Of a DNA stretch of 64,000 nt, positions 48,534 to 58,739 are shown one piece after another. The DNA is taken from assembly GCF_036231945.1 (NCBI RefSeq), contig NZ_CP109599.1, positions 2,698,501 through 2,762,500 on the forward strand, given 5' to 3'. Position 1 is the stretch's first letter; every line of letters starts with the position of its first letter. The stretch comes from Streptomyces sp. NBC_01429 (lineage in GTDB: Bacteria; Actinomycetota; Actinomycetes; Streptomycetales; Streptomycetaceae). A model generated the notes under the pieces. That model saw only the letters and a program-made list of their open reading frames with translations. It did not search any database and was not told where the DNA came from. A program made the position numbers and the translations under genes.

Positions 48534-51086
48534 TCAGTGGTGCGGCGCCCCCGGCGCGTCCCCCTTCCCGCACGCCACCCCGTCCCCGTCCGGGTCCAGG
48601 CGCAGTGGGTCGTCCTTGCCGTTGACCTTCAGGCGTCCGTAGTCGTGGGCGGCGAGCCAGGTGCAGCGGGCCTTGGTGGTGGCTGTCGGGGTGTCGCCTC
48701 GTACTGTGTCCGGGAAGGCCGTCGGTACGCAGACCCCGGCCGTGCCGTAGTGGCGGTCGCAGCCCGCGACCTGGGCGGTCACCGGGGCCGAAGTCCGTTT
48801 CCTGGCAGGCTTCTTGGCGGGCTTTTCCAGGTCGCCCGCGAAGTCGTGGACGTGGGCCGAGGTCATCGCCCTGTCGGCGAGCGCGGGCGGCCCGCCCAGG
48901 TGGATCCATTCCGCCACCGAGGGAACGCCGTTGGCGTCGACCGCGAAGAGCATGTACCAGCCGGGCGGCGCCAGGTTGGGGTTGGCGGTGACGTTGAGGT
49001 CGATGGTGTGGTCGTCGTCGGGGTCCACCGAGAGGGGCAGGTCCACGAACCGCTGGTTGGGGTCGGAGGAGTGGGTGACGGCGGCCGGGCGGATCAGTTC
49101 GGCCTTCGCGATGGGGCGGTCGACGGTGATGCGCCGGGTGTCGCCGTACAGCCACTGGTCCCCCGCGAGCGAGGTGATCCTCGGCCGTTCGCCCTTGAGG
49201 AGGTACGGCGGTGTGTACAGCGAGACGTTGTGGTTCCAGGAGCCGTTGCCCGGGTTGTCGCCGGTCGTCATCACGCGGCCGTCCGGCAGCAGGAACGCCG
49301 AGGAGTGGTAGCCGCGCGCCTCGGGGTCCACGGCCACCGGGGTGAAGGTGTTCAGCACCGGGTCGAAGAGGGACGTCTCGTAGACCGGGTTGGCCCGGTT
49401 GTGCAGCGCGCCGCCCGTCTCCAGCACTTTGCCGTCCGGCAGCAGTACCGCCGAGCCGTACATCTTGCCCTGGTTCCCGGTCTGCGGCCGCGGTCCCGCG
49501 CCCAGGTCCACCGTGCCCTGGGGCAGCAACGGGCCCTGCGTGTAGGCGGGGTTGGGCTGCTTGAGGTCGATCAGGTCCGTGAGGCGGTTCGCCTCCGGGT
49601 TCGAGTCGATGTTGCCGCCGCCGATGGTCAGCACCCGCTGGTCCTGCGCGGGCGGCAGCAGCACGCTCGCCGACTGGTCGCGTTCGTCCTTGTTCTGGAG
49701 CCCCGGTACGTCCGTCACGGTGTTGGCGTCGTAGTCGTAGACCGAGGAGCCCGTGCCCGGGGTGCCGTTGCCGAAGACATGGCTGCCGGAGTAGAACAGC
49801 CGGCCGTCCTGCATGAGGATCATCGACGGGTACAGCCCCCAGTACGACCAGGTCTGGTTGACCTGCGTCATCGGCAGCCACTTGTCCTGCGCCGCCGACC
49901 AGCGCTCGGCGGTCACCGAGCCGCTGGAGTCCTCGCGCAGCCCGCCGAAGGACATCACGTCGCCGTTGCCCATGACCGTCGCCGACGGGTACCAGTGGCC
50001 GTCGTTCATGTCGTTGGTCCTGCTGTACGTCTCGGTGTCCGGGTCGAAGACGTAGCTGTCCTTGTATCCCTGGTAGCCGACCGTGCCGTCCGCCGACGGG
50101 TAGCCCTTGTTGCCGCTCATCACCAGCACCCGGCCGTCGGACAGTTGGACGTGGCCCGAGCAGAACATGTCGTCGGGGGTGGGGATCGTCCGGTACGAGC
50201 CGTCCTGCGGGTCGTACACGGCGGAGGTGAACGTACCGGCCTCGAACATGTCGGTGTCGTTGCCCGACCCGGCGATGAGCAGCACCTTGCCGTTGTTGAG
50301 CACCACCGAGTGCATCGACCGCACGGGGTTCCGCGTCGGCAGCACCTCCCACTTCCCGTCGGCGCACTCCTCCACCGTGCCGGTGCACTCCGGTGCGACG
50401 GGCGGCGCTGCGGCCTTCTCCATCGCGTAGTCGTCGGTGGTCACACTGCCCGTCCCGTACACCGAGACGCCCCAGCTGATCCGGTCGGTGCCCGGCGGCA
50501 CGGCGGGGGTACGGACCGACGTCTGCTGGTAACCGGCGCTCAGGTCAAGGGTTCTGAGGTCCGTCCAGTATTGCCAGCCGGTCGTGGTGTCGTGGCGGAA
50601 CAGGGTGATCGCGGCGTCGGGGGTGGTGGACTTGTACCAGAGGGACAGGTCGTACTGGAGCCCCTCAGCGACCGTCGGCGCGCACGCGGCGGACTCCGTG
50701 ATCAGCGCCTTGCGGTCGCCGTAGACGCGGCGGGTCAGCTCGACCCTGAGCGCCTTCGTGCCGGTGTGGGCGTCGGGGACGGTGCTGAAGGTGAAGTCGT
50801 TGTCGCCCCAGCCCGACCGCTCCCAGCAGTACGGCATCCCGTCGGCGCCCGTGCCCGCGGTCTCGAAGCCCGGGTTCTTGATCAGGTTCGGACCGGCGGC
50901 GGCCGGGTGCTGCGCGCCGAGCAGCAGCCCGCCGGTGAGCGCGGCGACGGCGAGCAGGGCGGTACGACGGGAGGTGCGGCGGGAGGTGCGGCGGGAGGTG
51001 CGGCGGGAATTACGGAGTGAAGTACGGCGGAGGGTGCGAAGTGCGAAACGAGATGAGGTGCGCCGTCCGGTGCGGGTGCGTCTCAT
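48534..51086 (-). CDS. GlxA-like mono-copper radical oxidase with CBM and calcium-binding tail
   Basis: 850 residues from ATG 51086, overlapping the upstream stop (ATGA). A long basic N-terminus with five RRTS-like repeats ends in the Tat-like SRRTALLAV and a signal peptide (to about 65). A jelly-roll CBM-like domain (66-225) leads to a Kelch propeller. The radical-site residues are present: Cys309 (DMFCSGH), Tyr366 (HWYPSAT), Tyr593-His594 (RGYHSSA) and His672 (VTHSSDPNQR). A DUF1929-type domain and a C-terminal Excalibur-like DPDGDGVAC motif follow. It would oxidise primary alcohols of a glycan at the cell surface. The housekeeping GlxA (about 645 residues) lacks such a tail. Confidence 0.9.
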   Translation of the reverse strand: MRRTRTGRRTSSRFALRTLRRTSLRNSRRTSRRTSRRTSRRTALLAVAALTGGLLLGAQHPAAAGPNLIKNPGFETAGTGADGMPYCWERSGWGDNDFTFSTVPDAHTGTKALRVELTRRVYGDRKALITESAACAPTVAEGLQYDLSLWYKSTTPDAAITLFRHDTTTGWQYWTDLRTLDLSAGYQQTSVRTPAVPPGTDRISWGVSVYGTGSVTTDDYAMEKAAAPPVAPECTGTVEECADGKWEVLPTRNPVRSMHSVVLNNGKVLLIAGSGNDTDMFEAGTFTSAVYDPQDGSYRTIPTPDDMFCSGHVQLSDGRVLVMSGNKGYPSADGTVGYQGYKDSYVFDPDTETYSRTNDMNDGHWYPSATVMGNGDVMSFGGLREDSSGSVTAERWSAAQDKWLPMTQVNQTWSYWGLYPSMILMQDGRLFYSGSHVFGNGTPGTGSSVYDYDANTVTDVPGLQNKDERDQSASVLLPPAQDQRVLTIGGGNIDSNPEANRLTDLIDLKQPNPAYTQGPLLPQGTVDLGAGPRPQTGNQGKMYGSAVLLPDGKVLETGGALHNRANPVYETSLFDPVLNTFTPVAVDPEARGYHSSAFLLPDGRVMTTGDNPGNGSWNHNVSLYTPPYLLKGERPRITSLAGDQWLYGDTRRITVDRPIAKAELIRPAAVTHSSDPNQRFVDLPLSVDPDDDHTIDLNVTANPNLAPPGWYMLFAVDANGVPSVAEWIHLGGPPALADRAMTSAHVHDFAGDLEKPAKKPARKRTSAPVTAQVAGCDRHYGTAGVCVPTAFPDTVRGDTPTATTKARCTWLAAHDYGRLKVNGKDDPLRLDPDGDGVACGKGDAPGAPHH
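50965..51012 (-). repeat. 12-bp coding tandem repeat (Arg-Arg-Thr-Ser)
   Basis: Four 12-bp units of CGGCGGGAGGTG form encode RRTS repeats in the n-region of the oxidase signal peptide. Confidence 0.85.
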
Positions 51087-52408
51087 CGGCTCGCCTCGCG
51101 CACGCTCTCCACCCGGTCGGCGCCCGCCCCGGGCTTCCCCTCGCGCACCACCGTTCCGCGCCCCGCACGCTGCCGCTTCGGCAGATACACCAGCGCCTCC
51201 GTCCCCACGAACCGCAGCACGAACGTCGCCAGCAGCCCGCACACCGTCGCGGGCAGCACTCCCATCCCGAGCCGCGACACGAACAGCGCGATCAGCGGAA
51301 TCCGCAGCAGCAGATCGGCGTTGGCGAGCAGCGCGAACCGGCCCACCCGGTCCGCCCAGTGCCGGTGGGTCCGGCGGTTGCGGAAGAGGAGCGTCTCGAT
51401 CAGCAGGAAGTTCCAGAGCACCCCGGACTGGTTGGCCAGCACCTCGGCCGGCAGGTAGTGCATCCCGGCCGCCGTCAGCCCGTACAGCGCGAGCAGGTTC
51501 GGTACGAAGCCGGTCAGCCCGATCAGTCCGAAGACGGCCATCCGGGCGGCGGGCGCGGCGGTGCGCAGCTCCACCAGGTGGCGCAGGAAGCGCAGTCCCT
51601 CCTTCGCCGTGGACTTCGACTCGCCCGCGAACCGGTCGCGGAAGACGAACGGGACCTCGGCCGGGCGCTCGGGCCGGCAGCGTACCGCCAGCTCCAGCAG
51701 GATCTTGTAGCCGAGCGGACGCAGGGCCTCGGTGCCCTTCCCTGCATCTGCCCCCGCCCCTGCCCCCGTCGCGGTGGCAACGGCGGACCGCCGGATCGCG
51801 AAGAAGCCGCTCATCGGGTCGCTGATCCCGCGCAGCCGGCGCGGGAAGAGGGATTTGGTCAGCCAGGTCGCTGAGCGCGAGACGGCGATCCGGTAGCCGC
51901 CCGCCAGACCGGCCCGGCTGCCGCCGTCGATGTAGCGGCTGGCGACGACGAGATCGGCGGAGGCGCGCTCACCCGCCGCGACGAGGTCGGGCACGAGCGC
52001 GGGCGGGTGCTGGAGGTCGGCGTCCATGACGACGATCCAGTCGGACCCGGCGGCCTTGAGTCCCTCGACGACGGCGCCGCCGAGGCCGCCCCGCGGCTCG
52101 TCCCGGTGCAGCACGTCGACGGGGAACGGGCAGTCCTGCGCGGCGGAGGCGATGACGGCCGGGGTGTCGTCCGTCGAGTCGTCCACGAAGAGGACCTCGC
52201 AGGGCAGCCTGGCCGGTACGGCGTCGGTCAGCTGCCGGAGCAACTCCCTTATGTTTCCCGACTCGTTGTAGGTCGGGATGATGACGGTGACGGCTCCGGG
52301 CTCGGCGACGGCCGCCGCTTCCAGGTCCCGTCCGGTCTCCGGCCCCGGTTCGCCGCGCTCGCCGTGCGTGCCGTGCCCGCCGGTCCCGATGGGGGGAAGA
52401 ATGCTCAT
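51083..52408 (-). CDS. Dolichol-phosphate-mannose-synthase-like GT2 fused to GtrA domain
   Basis: 441 residues from ATG 52408 (ATGA overlap upstream). GT2 core at 40-270: VTVIIPTYNESGNI, VLFVDDSTDDT, WIVVMDADLQHPP (the DxD), and the SDPMSGFFAIRR motif of DPM1/ArnC-type enzymes. The GtrA-like four-helix membrane domain (about 285-415) ends LRFVGTEALVYLPK. Such proteins load a sugar onto polyprenyl phosphate for use by GT39/ArnT enzymes. The next upstream gene is exactly such an enzyme. Confidence 0.9.
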   Translation of the reverse strand: MSILPPIGTGGHGTHGERGEPGPETGRDLEAAAVAEPGAVTVIIPTYNESGNIRELLRQLTDAVPARLPCEVLFVDDSTDDTPAVIASAAQDCPFPVDVLHRDEPRGGLGGAVVEGLKAAGSDWIVVMDADLQHPPALVPDLVAAGERASADLVVASRYIDGGSRAGLAGGYRIAVSRSATWLTKSLFPRRLRGISDPMSGFFAIRRSAVATATGAGAGADAGKGTEALRPLGYKILLELAVRCRPERPAEVPFVFRDRFAGESKSTAKEGLRFLRHLVELRTAAPAARMAVFGLIGLTGFVPNLLALYGLTAAGMHYLPAEVLANQSGVLWNFLLIETLLFRNRRTHRHWADRVGRFALLANADLLLRIPLIALFVSRLGMGVLPATVCGLLATFVLRFVGTEALVYLPKRQRAGRGTVVREGKPGAGADRVESVREASR

Positions 52409-54432
52409 CGTCCGTCGCCTCCCGCGATCCGGTCGCTGCCCGTGGTCCCGTCGCTGCCGCCCGTACTCCGGTCGCTGCCGCCCGTACTCCGGTCGCTGCC
52501 GCCCGTACTCCGGTCGCTCCGCGCGATCCGCCGGATCTCGATCCGGTCCTCGCCGTTCCCGAAGACGGCGACTGCGGTCGAGTGGTCCAGCGCGGCCCGC
52601 ACATTGGGCAGGTCGCGCGCGTCGCGCCGTACGGTCGGAGAGGCGACGACGTAGTCCAGGTCGCGCCAGCCGTCCGGCATGGTCTTGGTGACGGCCGGGT
52701 CGAGGTCCGCCTTGTAGAACCAGATGGCGCCGAGCCCCGGCTCGTATCCCGCGTGGACGAGGTCGAGCCAGAGCGCGTCGTCCACCAGCACCCGCGCCCG
52801 TGACGGATCCGCCACCTCCCGCGCCATCCAGGAGGCCGCCGCGCGGTACGAGGCGTTGTCGTCGGTGGTCAGCGCGGTGTGATTGCCGTCGTACCAGCGC
52901 GGTACGACGACGACCGCCGCCGTCGCGACCAGCGCGACCAGGGCCGTCCACCGTACGACGGCCGTCGTACGGCCCCTCGCGCGCATCTCGCCCGTCTCGC
53001 CCGTCTCGCCCGTCTCACCCTCCTTGCCTTCCTCGCCCTTCCCACCCTTCCCGATCGCCTCGGTCCGGCGCCCCTTGCGCAGGACGGCATGGGTGACGGA
53101 GGCCGCGCCGCCCGCCAGGACCAGCGCCAGGAACGGCAGCCCCTGGATGACGTACATCGCGGGCAGATAGCCGGACGGGCGCAGCGCCACGGCGGTGAGG
53201 ATCACCACCGCGAGCGCGGGCCCGGCCAGCGCCCGCGCGGTGACCGACCAGCGCAGCGTCGCGACCAGCAGGACGGCGGCGGCTATCCCGCCCAGGGGCA
53301 GGACCCGGTCGTAGTACAGCCAGGACTGGAGCACCCCGTACGAGCCGCTGCCCGGGTCGAGGACGAAGCCGGAGCCGGGGCGGCTCATCTGGTACGTCAC
53401 GCCGTCCCAGAGGGAGACATGGCCGCCGCCGGGCAGCAACTCGCCCTTGAGCAGGGCGAACAGCGGATACGAGAGCCCGATCAGCACGCACGCGGTGACC
53501 GCGCCGGTCAGCGCGAACTTGCGGGTGTCGCGGTGGCTGTGGCGCCACATCGTGACCAGCAGCGCGGGCAGTACGACGAGCATCGTCTCCTTGGTGAGCA
53601 CCCCGACGGCGGCGGCGACGCCGGACGCGAAGTGGTGCCACAGATGTCTGCTCGGCGAGGCCGCGAGGCAGAACGCGAGCAGCGTCCACATGACGGCGAT
53701 GTTGTCGAGGAAGATCTCCCGCTGGAGCACGACGGAGAGCGGTGAGAGCCCGAAGAGGGCCATCGCGAGCCCGGCGGCCCAGCGCGGCAGCCACAGCCGC
53801 CGGGCCAGTACGTAGAGGAGGACCGCGCTGGCGGCGCTGACCAGCAGCATCGCGACACGCATGGTGGCGACGGTCATCGAGTCGGGCGCGAGGAGGGAGG
53901 GCAGCCAGGTCAGAAAGGCTATCTGGAGCCAGCCGAGCGGCGGATGGTCGTACCAGTACGTGTAGTGGGCGAGCCCCTTGCCCTCCTGGACGGCCCACGC
54001 CTGGGCGAGGTAGGTGCCCTCGTCGTCGCTGAGGGTGGGGTAGTGCTGGATGTTCCAGCCCTGGACGGCGAGGATCGCGACGAGGAGCACGCCGCAGAGG
54101 ATCAGATCGGCGCGGGAGCGGCGGAAGCGTACGACGGGCCGGGTTCCGGGGCGGGCCGCGGCCCGGGCCGCGGCCCGGGCCGCGGGCCGCTGTTCGACCC
54201 GCTGCTCGGCCCGGCCGTTGCCGGAATCACCCTGGCCACCGCCCGGACCGTCACCCGGAGCACCCTGGCCATGGCTCGGATCGCCCGGACCGTGACCCGG
54301 ATCGCCCGGGCCATGGCTCGTCACACCACTGTCCTCTGCCACGCCCGGCTCTCGGGCGGGGGCATGGCTCCGCTGCGCGGGGACGGCCGGTCTGTGCTGG
54401 TCCGGCGGCACCGCGGGAAGGGTGGAGGTCAC
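52405..54432 (-). CDS. GT39/ArnT-like polytopic glycosyltransferase
   Basis: 675 residues from GTG 54432, overlapping the GT2 stop. After a 100-residue Pro/Gly-rich cytosolic tail come about ten membrane helices. The first loop has LSDDEGTYLAQAWAVQEG and HYTYWYDHPPLGW, the acidic and His residues of GT-C enzymes of the PMT/ArnT/GT39 group. The C-terminal extracytoplasmic domain includes RVLVDDALWLDLVHAGYEPG and ends in three SDRSTGG repeats. It would use the polyprenyl-phosphate sugar made by the downstream-encoded GT2-GtrA protein. Confidence 0.88.
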   Translation of the reverse strand: MTSTLPAVPPDQHRPAVPAQRSHAPAREPGVAEDSGVTSHGPGDPGHGPGDPSHGQGAPGDGPGGGQGDSGNGRAEQRVEQRPAARAAARAAARPGTRPVVRFRRSRADLILCGVLLVAILAVQGWNIQHYPTLSDDEGTYLAQAWAVQEGKGLAHYTYWYDHPPLGWLQIAFLTWLPSLLAPDSMTVATMRVAMLLVSAASAVLLYVLARRLWLPRWAAGLAMALFGLSPLSVVLQREIFLDNIAVMWTLLAFCLAASPSRHLWHHFASGVAAAVGVLTKETMLVVLPALLVTMWRHSHRDTRKFALTGAVTACVLIGLSYPLFALLKGELLPGGGHVSLWDGVTYQMSRPGSGFVLDPGSGSYGVLQSWLYYDRVLPLGGIAAAVLLVATLRWSVTARALAGPALAVVILTAVALRPSGYLPAMYVIQGLPFLALVLAGGAASVTHAVLRKGRRTEAIGKGGKGEEGKEGETGETGETGEMRARGRTTAVVRWTALVALVATAAVVVVPRWYDGNHTALTTDDNASYRAAASWMAREVADPSRARVLVDDALWLDLVHAGYEPGLGAIWFYKADLDPAVTKTMPDGWRDLDYVVASPTVRRDARDLPNVRAALDHSTAVAVFGNGEDRIEIRRIARSDRSTGGSDRSTGGSDRSTGGSDGTTGSDRIAGGDGR
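52450..52512 (-). repeat. 21-bp coding tandem repeat
   Basis: Three identical units of 21 bp at 52450, 52471 and 52492 encode SDRSTGG at the C-terminus of the GT39-like protein. Confidence 0.9.
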
Positions 54433-55682
54433 GCGTGGACGTCCTCTCGGAGATGCGCGCCGACATGGCTGGTCAGCTCCCAGTCGCTGCGTCCCCGGTG
54501 CTCGCGCCAGACGGCGCGGATCGCCGCTCCGGCGAGAAGCACCTGGTAGAAGGGGCCGCCGACGATGAGCTTGAGGTAGTGGGAGAGGCGGACGCGAAGT
54601 CCGTACTGCCGGCCGAAGTCGTGGAGTCCGACGACTTCGAAGACGAAGGTGACCAGGGCGGTGACCAGGGGCAGGAAGGTCACGAACGCGACCGCGACCG
54701 GTACGTCGAGGAACAGCGCGATACATACGTTCAGCGGAATGACCACGCCGGTGAACGCCTGGAGGAACGGCGTCATCAGGGTGTAGCGCGCGAGCATCCG
54801 CTGCCCCGGCGTGGCCAGTTGGCGCCAGTCGTTCTTGCGGTAGACCTGAAGGAAGCCCTGGTTCCACCGGGTCCGCTGCTTGAGCAGGGACATCAGTGTG
54901 TCGGGCGTCTCCTCCCGGGTCACCATGTCGGAGTCGTACGCGACGACGACCTTCTTGCCGACGCTGGAGAGCCGTACGCCCAGGTCGCAGTCCTCGGCCA
55001 GGCAGTTCTGGTCCCAGCCGCCGGCCTCGCGCAGCACCTCGGTCCGTACGAAGACGGTGTTGCCGCCGAGCGGGATGAAGCCTTTCTGCGCGTGCAGATG
55101 GAGCCTGCTGCGGAACCAGAAGAAGTACTCCAGGCAGTTGCGCAGGCTGTACCAGCTGGAGTGGAAGTTGATCAGCTGGACGCCGCCCTGGACCACATCG
55201 GCGCCGGTGGAGCGGAAGGCGTGGTCGACATGGGTCAGCAGCTCCGGGTGGACCTGGTCCTCCGCGTCGAAGACGCCGACGACCTCGCCCGTGCAGTGCG
55301 GCAGCGCGGTGTTGAGCGCCTTGGGTTTGTTCTTCGCCTCGTGGGTGTCGACCACGACCCTGACCCGGCCGGGGTCGCGGGCCGCCGCCCGCTCGGCGAC
55401 CTCGGTGGTCTCCGGGTCGTCGTGCCCGACGATGACGATGATCTCGAATCTGCTGTGGCTGGATTCCAGCAGCCGCTCAATGGTGTGTTCCAGTACGGCC
55501 TGCTCGTGCCGGGCGGGCAGGAGCAGCGAGAACGAGCCCTCCAGACCGCCGTCGGGCGGGTCGAAACTGGTCGCGGCCAGCGTCTCCGGTGTACGCCAGG
55601 CATGCATCTGCCACCAGAGCGTGAACGCGGCCATCCAGAAGAGCGCCAGTGAAATGGCAGCTATGAGCACGGACGTGAACAA
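54429..55682 (-). CDS. Processive GT2 glycosyltransferase (cellulose-synthase-like)
   Basis: About 417 residues if translation starts at TTG 55682 (GAGGGGGG 6 nt upstream); a GTG at 55670 is an alternative. One N-terminal helix precedes the GT-A domain with FSLLLPARHEQAVL, FDAEDQVHP (DxD-type), LAEDCDLG and QRTRWNQG, completing the D, DxD, D, QxxRW set of processive beta-glycan synthases. About four helices follow. It heads the four-gene overlapping operon. Pairing with a GlxA-like oxidase recalls CslA/GlxA, but this is a separate locus with extra transferases. Confidence 0.88.
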   Translation of the reverse strand: MFTSVLIAAISLALFWMAAFTLWWQMHAWRTPETLAATSFDPPDGGLEGSFSLLLPARHEQAVLEHTIERLLESSHSRFEIIVIVGHDDPETTEVAERAAARDPGRVRVVVDTHEAKNKPKALNTALPHCTGEVVGVFDAEDQVHPELLTHVDHAFRSTGADVVQGGVQLINFHSSWYSLRNCLEYFFWFRSRLHLHAQKGFIPLGGNTVFVRTEVLREAGGWDQNCLAEDCDLGVRLSSVGKKVVVAYDSDMVTREETPDTLMSLLKQRTRWNQGFLQVYRKNDWRQLATPGQRMLARYTLMTPFLQAFTGVVIPLNVCIALFLDVPVAVAFVTFLPLVTALVTFVFEVVGLHDFGRQYGLRVRLSHYLKLIVGGPFYQVLLAGAAIRAVWREHRGRSDWELTSHVGAHLREDVHA

Positions 55683-55919
55683 ATGGCCCCCCTCGGCCGT
55701 CCGGGGGCCGGGTGGACCGCGGCAAGGCCCCCCTGGCCGCCGGCTCACCCGCCGAATCCCCCTGGTGCTGATGGACGCACCGGTGCGCGAGGCCCCCGCC
55801 CTGGCGCACCACTGTGTATCCCGTGAAGACAATAAGGGGGACCTGTGACGAGCGGGGGGCCGATTGGGTGAATACCACGTTTCAGTCCGATTCCCGACTG
55901 GTCGGAAACGGGCCACGTT

Positions 55920-57992
55920 CTACTCGAACACGTTCAACTCGTTCTTTAGTTCGCTTACTTCAGTGGTCGGCGCGGAGCAGACGAAACGCCGGCAGACGTA
56001 GGCGGCGGCCGCTCCGTCGACCAGCGGACGGCCCGTCAGCAACGGGAACTCGTCGCCACCGGGGACCTCGCCGGAAGCCCCACCGGGAGCGCCTCCGGGC
56101 ACCCCGGCAGCGACGACCGCGCCGGGCGCGGTGGCGAGCAGCGCCGTACGGTGCAGCTCCGCCGTACGCTCGTCGCCCGCCGGGCCCACGACGGCGATCT
56201 CGCGCGGTCCGTCGAGCAGCGCCTCGGCCACGGCGAGCCCCCAGCCGATGAAGCGCGGCGCGCGCGGACCGAGCGCCTTCACCACTCCGAGGGCTCCTTC
56301 GGCGGCGTTTCGATGCGCCTCGGAGCCGGTGTGCGCGGCGTACGAGAGCAGCGCTCCGGCGGCGGCGGTCCAGCCGGACGGGGTGGCGTTGTCCATCGGA
56401 TCCTGCGGCCGCCGGATCAACTGTTCGGCGTCATCAGCCGTATCGAACAGCGCTCCACCGCTCTCCGCCACGAACTTGTCGAGCACAATGTCCAGCAGGA
56501 ACCCGGCGAATTCCAGCCAAGCCCCTTCCCCGGTGACCGCCGCGAGCGCGAGGAACCCCTCGGCGACATCGCCGTAGTCCTCCAGAACCCCCGCGTTCGC
56601 CCCGGTCCTGCCGTCCTTCGAGGTACGGGCGAGGCGGGCCGAGTCGTCCAGGTGCACCCGTACGAGCAGATCGGCGGCCTCGGTGGCGCGCTCGACCAGA
56701 TCGGGCCGGTCGAAGTACGCCCCGGTCTCGGCCAGCGCGGCGATCGCCAGCCCGTTCCAGGCGGCCACGACCTTGTCGTCCCGGCCGGGACGGGGGCGCT
56801 CCTCGCGCGCGGCGAGCAGCCGCCTCCGTACGGACTCGACGCGCTCCGCGTCCACCAGCCCCTCGCCGAGGGGGAGTTGCAGCACGGAGGCGCCCTCCTC
56901 GAACGTCCCGTCCTCCGTCACCCCGTAGTACTGGCCGGCGAATGCGGCGTCCGCGTCCCCCAGCACCTCGCGCAACTGCTCCGGTGTCCATACGTAGAAG
57001 GCGCCCTCGGCGTGCTTCCCACTGCCGTCGTCACTGTCCGCGTCGAGCGCGGAGGCGAACCCGCCCTCGGGCGTGCGCAGTTCACGCACCAGGAAGTCGG
57101 CGGTCTCCAGGGCCACCCGGCGGGCGAGATCAGAGCCGGTGGAACGCCACAGATGCGCATACGTGCGGCACAAAAGGGCGTTGTCGTACAGCATTTTCTC
57201 AAAATGGGGCACAACCCACTCCCGGTCGACCGAGTAGCGGGCGAACCCGCCCCCCAGCTGGTCGTAGATCCCGCCGCGCGCCATCGCCTCGCACGTGTGC
57301 GCCGCCATCTGGAGCGCGCCTTCGGAGCCGGTACGGGCGTGGTGGCGCAACAGGAACTCGACCACCATGGACGGCGGGAACTTCGGCGCCCCGCCGAACC
57401 CGCCGTGCCCCGCGTCGTACTCCCGCGTCAGCCCCAGCAACGCCTGCGTCGCCTCCTCCTCCCCCGGCACCCCGTCCCCGCCGTGCGCGAGCGACCGCCC
57501 GGCCAGCTCCCCCACGATCCGCGCCCCCACCTCGGCGACCTCCTCCCGCCGGTCGGTCCAGGCGGCACTGACCCCCTCCAGCACCTGCGGGAAGGACGCC
57601 ATACCGTGCCGGGGCGCGGGCGGGAAGTACGTACCGAAGTAGAACGGCTCGGCGTCCGGCGTCAGAAACACCGTCATGGGCCACCCGCCCTGCCCGGTCG
57701 CCGCCTGCACGGCCTCCATGTACACCGCGTCGACATCGGGCCGCTCCTCGCGGTCCACCTTGACGCTGACGAAGTGGGCGTTCATGTACTTGGCGGTGGT
57801 GAGGTCCTCGAAGCTCTCGCCCGCCATCACATGACACCAGTGACAGCTGCTGTACCCCACGCTCAGCAACACCGGCACATCCCGCCGCCGGGCCTCCGCG
57901 AACGCCTCGGGCGACCAGGGCCACCAGTCGACGGGGTTGTCGGCATGCTGGAGCAGGTACGGAGAGGTCTCATGGGCCAGTCGGTTCGCCAT
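55920..57992 (-). CDS. YyaL/DUF255 thioredoxin-domain protein (SSP411 family)
   Basis: 690 residues from ATG 57992; an ATG three codons earlier is also possible. The N-terminal thioredoxin-like domain has [15 protein letters not shown] with the CxxC pair and [16 protein letters not shown]. An (alpha/alpha)6 barrel follows with [30 protein letters not shown] and DNALLCRTY. The family (spermatogenesis-associated protein 20 in animals, YyaL in bacteria) is very conserved but has no settled reaction. Monocistronic. Confidence 0.93.
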   Translation of the reverse strand: MANRLAHETSPYLLQHADNPVDWWPWSPEAFAEARRRDVPVLLSVGYSSCHWCHVMAGESFEDLTTAKYMNAHFVSVKVDREERPDVDAVYMEAVQAATGQGGWPMTVFLTPDAEPFYFGTYFPPAPRHGMASFPQVLEGVSAAWTDRREEVAEVGARIVGELAGRSLAHGGDGVPGEEEATQALLGLTREYDAGHGGFGGAPKFPPSMVVEFLLRHHARTGSEGALQMAAHTCEAMARGGIYDQLGGGFARYSVDREWVVPHFEKMLYDNALLCRTYAHLWRSTGSDLARRVALETADFLVRELRTPEGGFASALDADSDDGSGKHAEGAFYVWTPEQLREVLGDADAAFAGQYYGVTEDGTFEEGASVLQLPLGEGLVDAERVESVRRRLLAAREERPRPGRDDKVVAAWNGLAIAALAETGAYFDRPDLVERATEAADLLVRVHLDDSARLARTSKDGRTGANAGVLEDYGDVAEGFLALAAVTGEGAWLEFAGFLLDIVLDKFVAESGGALFDTADDAEQLIRRPQDPMDNATPSGWTAAAGALLSYAAHTGSEAHRNAAEGALGVVKALGPRAPRFIGWGLAVAEALLDGPREIAVVGPAGDERTAELHRTALLATAPGAVVAAGVPGGAPGGASGEVPGGDEFPLLTGRPLVDGAAAAYVCRRFVCSAPTTEVSELKNELNVFE

Positions 57993-58046
57993 GCACCCCA
58001 TCCTGCCCCAGCAACCCCGCCGCCCCCCGAACCGCCGACTCGCGCC

Positions 58047-58721
58047 TTACGGCGCGGGGGCGGTGGATGGCTTCCGCTCGCGGAGATCGGCCTTCGCCGG
58101 GAGCCCTGCGTCGTCCACGCACTCCATCTTCTTGGCCACGGCGAGGGAGGCGGCGTGCAGGACGGTCAGATTGTTCTCGCGGCGGTCGCGGGAGTCGGTG
58201 TCGGGCTTTTTGAAGTAGACCATGCTGCCGAGAACACGGAGAGGGTCTTTGTCCGAACCGGAGACGCGAGGACTCACACACTCGAAGAAAAGAGAAGCCC
58301 CATCCGAGCTGGCAAATGATCGCTCACCAATTCCATACAGGTGGTCGCGTTCTGACCACCTGTCGGAATCCGCTTCCCCGGGGGGATACGTAGCAAACTT
58401 CACCTTGATCTGATTATACGCTCCATCAGGCGATGAAAGGGTACAGAGATAAGCTGCACCGTATTTCCCTCTCGGCTCCCCGTAGGAACGCTCAAGATTC
58501 TTGGCGACCTTATCCAGTGCACCAGGTCCGCGACCAGAGAAGTTATTCGAACCCACGAGGGAAACGGCAGCCTCTGCACTGCCACCGGAGAGCACTCCGT
58601 CACAGACCTCAGTCGCAGAAAAGGGGCCGGCCTCATCTTCCTCACCACCTGCGCACCCAGAAATACCCAGACCCATAGCCAGCAGAGAAATTCCGACCAC
58701 AGCCTTCTGCCCGAATCGCAC
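58047..58721 (-). CDS. Lipoprotein downstream of the WXG-type secreted protein
   Basis: 224 residues from ATG 58721. Signal with lipobox GISGC, then a 190-residue beta-rich domain with four further cysteines (EVCDG, AYLCTL, FFECV, KMECVDD) likely forming two disulfides. It lies 18 nt after the 783-residue gene on the same strand and shares its lower GC. A surface lipoprotein directly after a possible secreted effector could be its immunity factor. No known family. Confidence 0.75.
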   Translation of the reverse strand: MRFGQKAVVGISLLAMGLGISGCAGGEEDEAGPFSATEVCDGVLSGGSAEAAVSLVGSNNFSGRGPGALDKVAKNLERSYGEPRGKYGAAYLCTLSSPDGAYNQIKVKFATYPPGEADSDRWSERDHLYGIGERSFASSDGASLFFECVSPRVSGSDKDPLRVLGSMVYFKKPDTDSRDRRENNLTVLHAASLAVAKKMECVDDAGLPAKADLRERKPSTAPAP

Positions 58722-58739
58722 GACGTCACACCTTCCGAA

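Noticed and set aside
48534..51086. Identification as the developmental glxA gene itself.
   Set aside because: The protein is about 200 residues longer, with a different tail, and lies in a different gene order with GT39 and GtrA genes, so it is treated as a paralogue.
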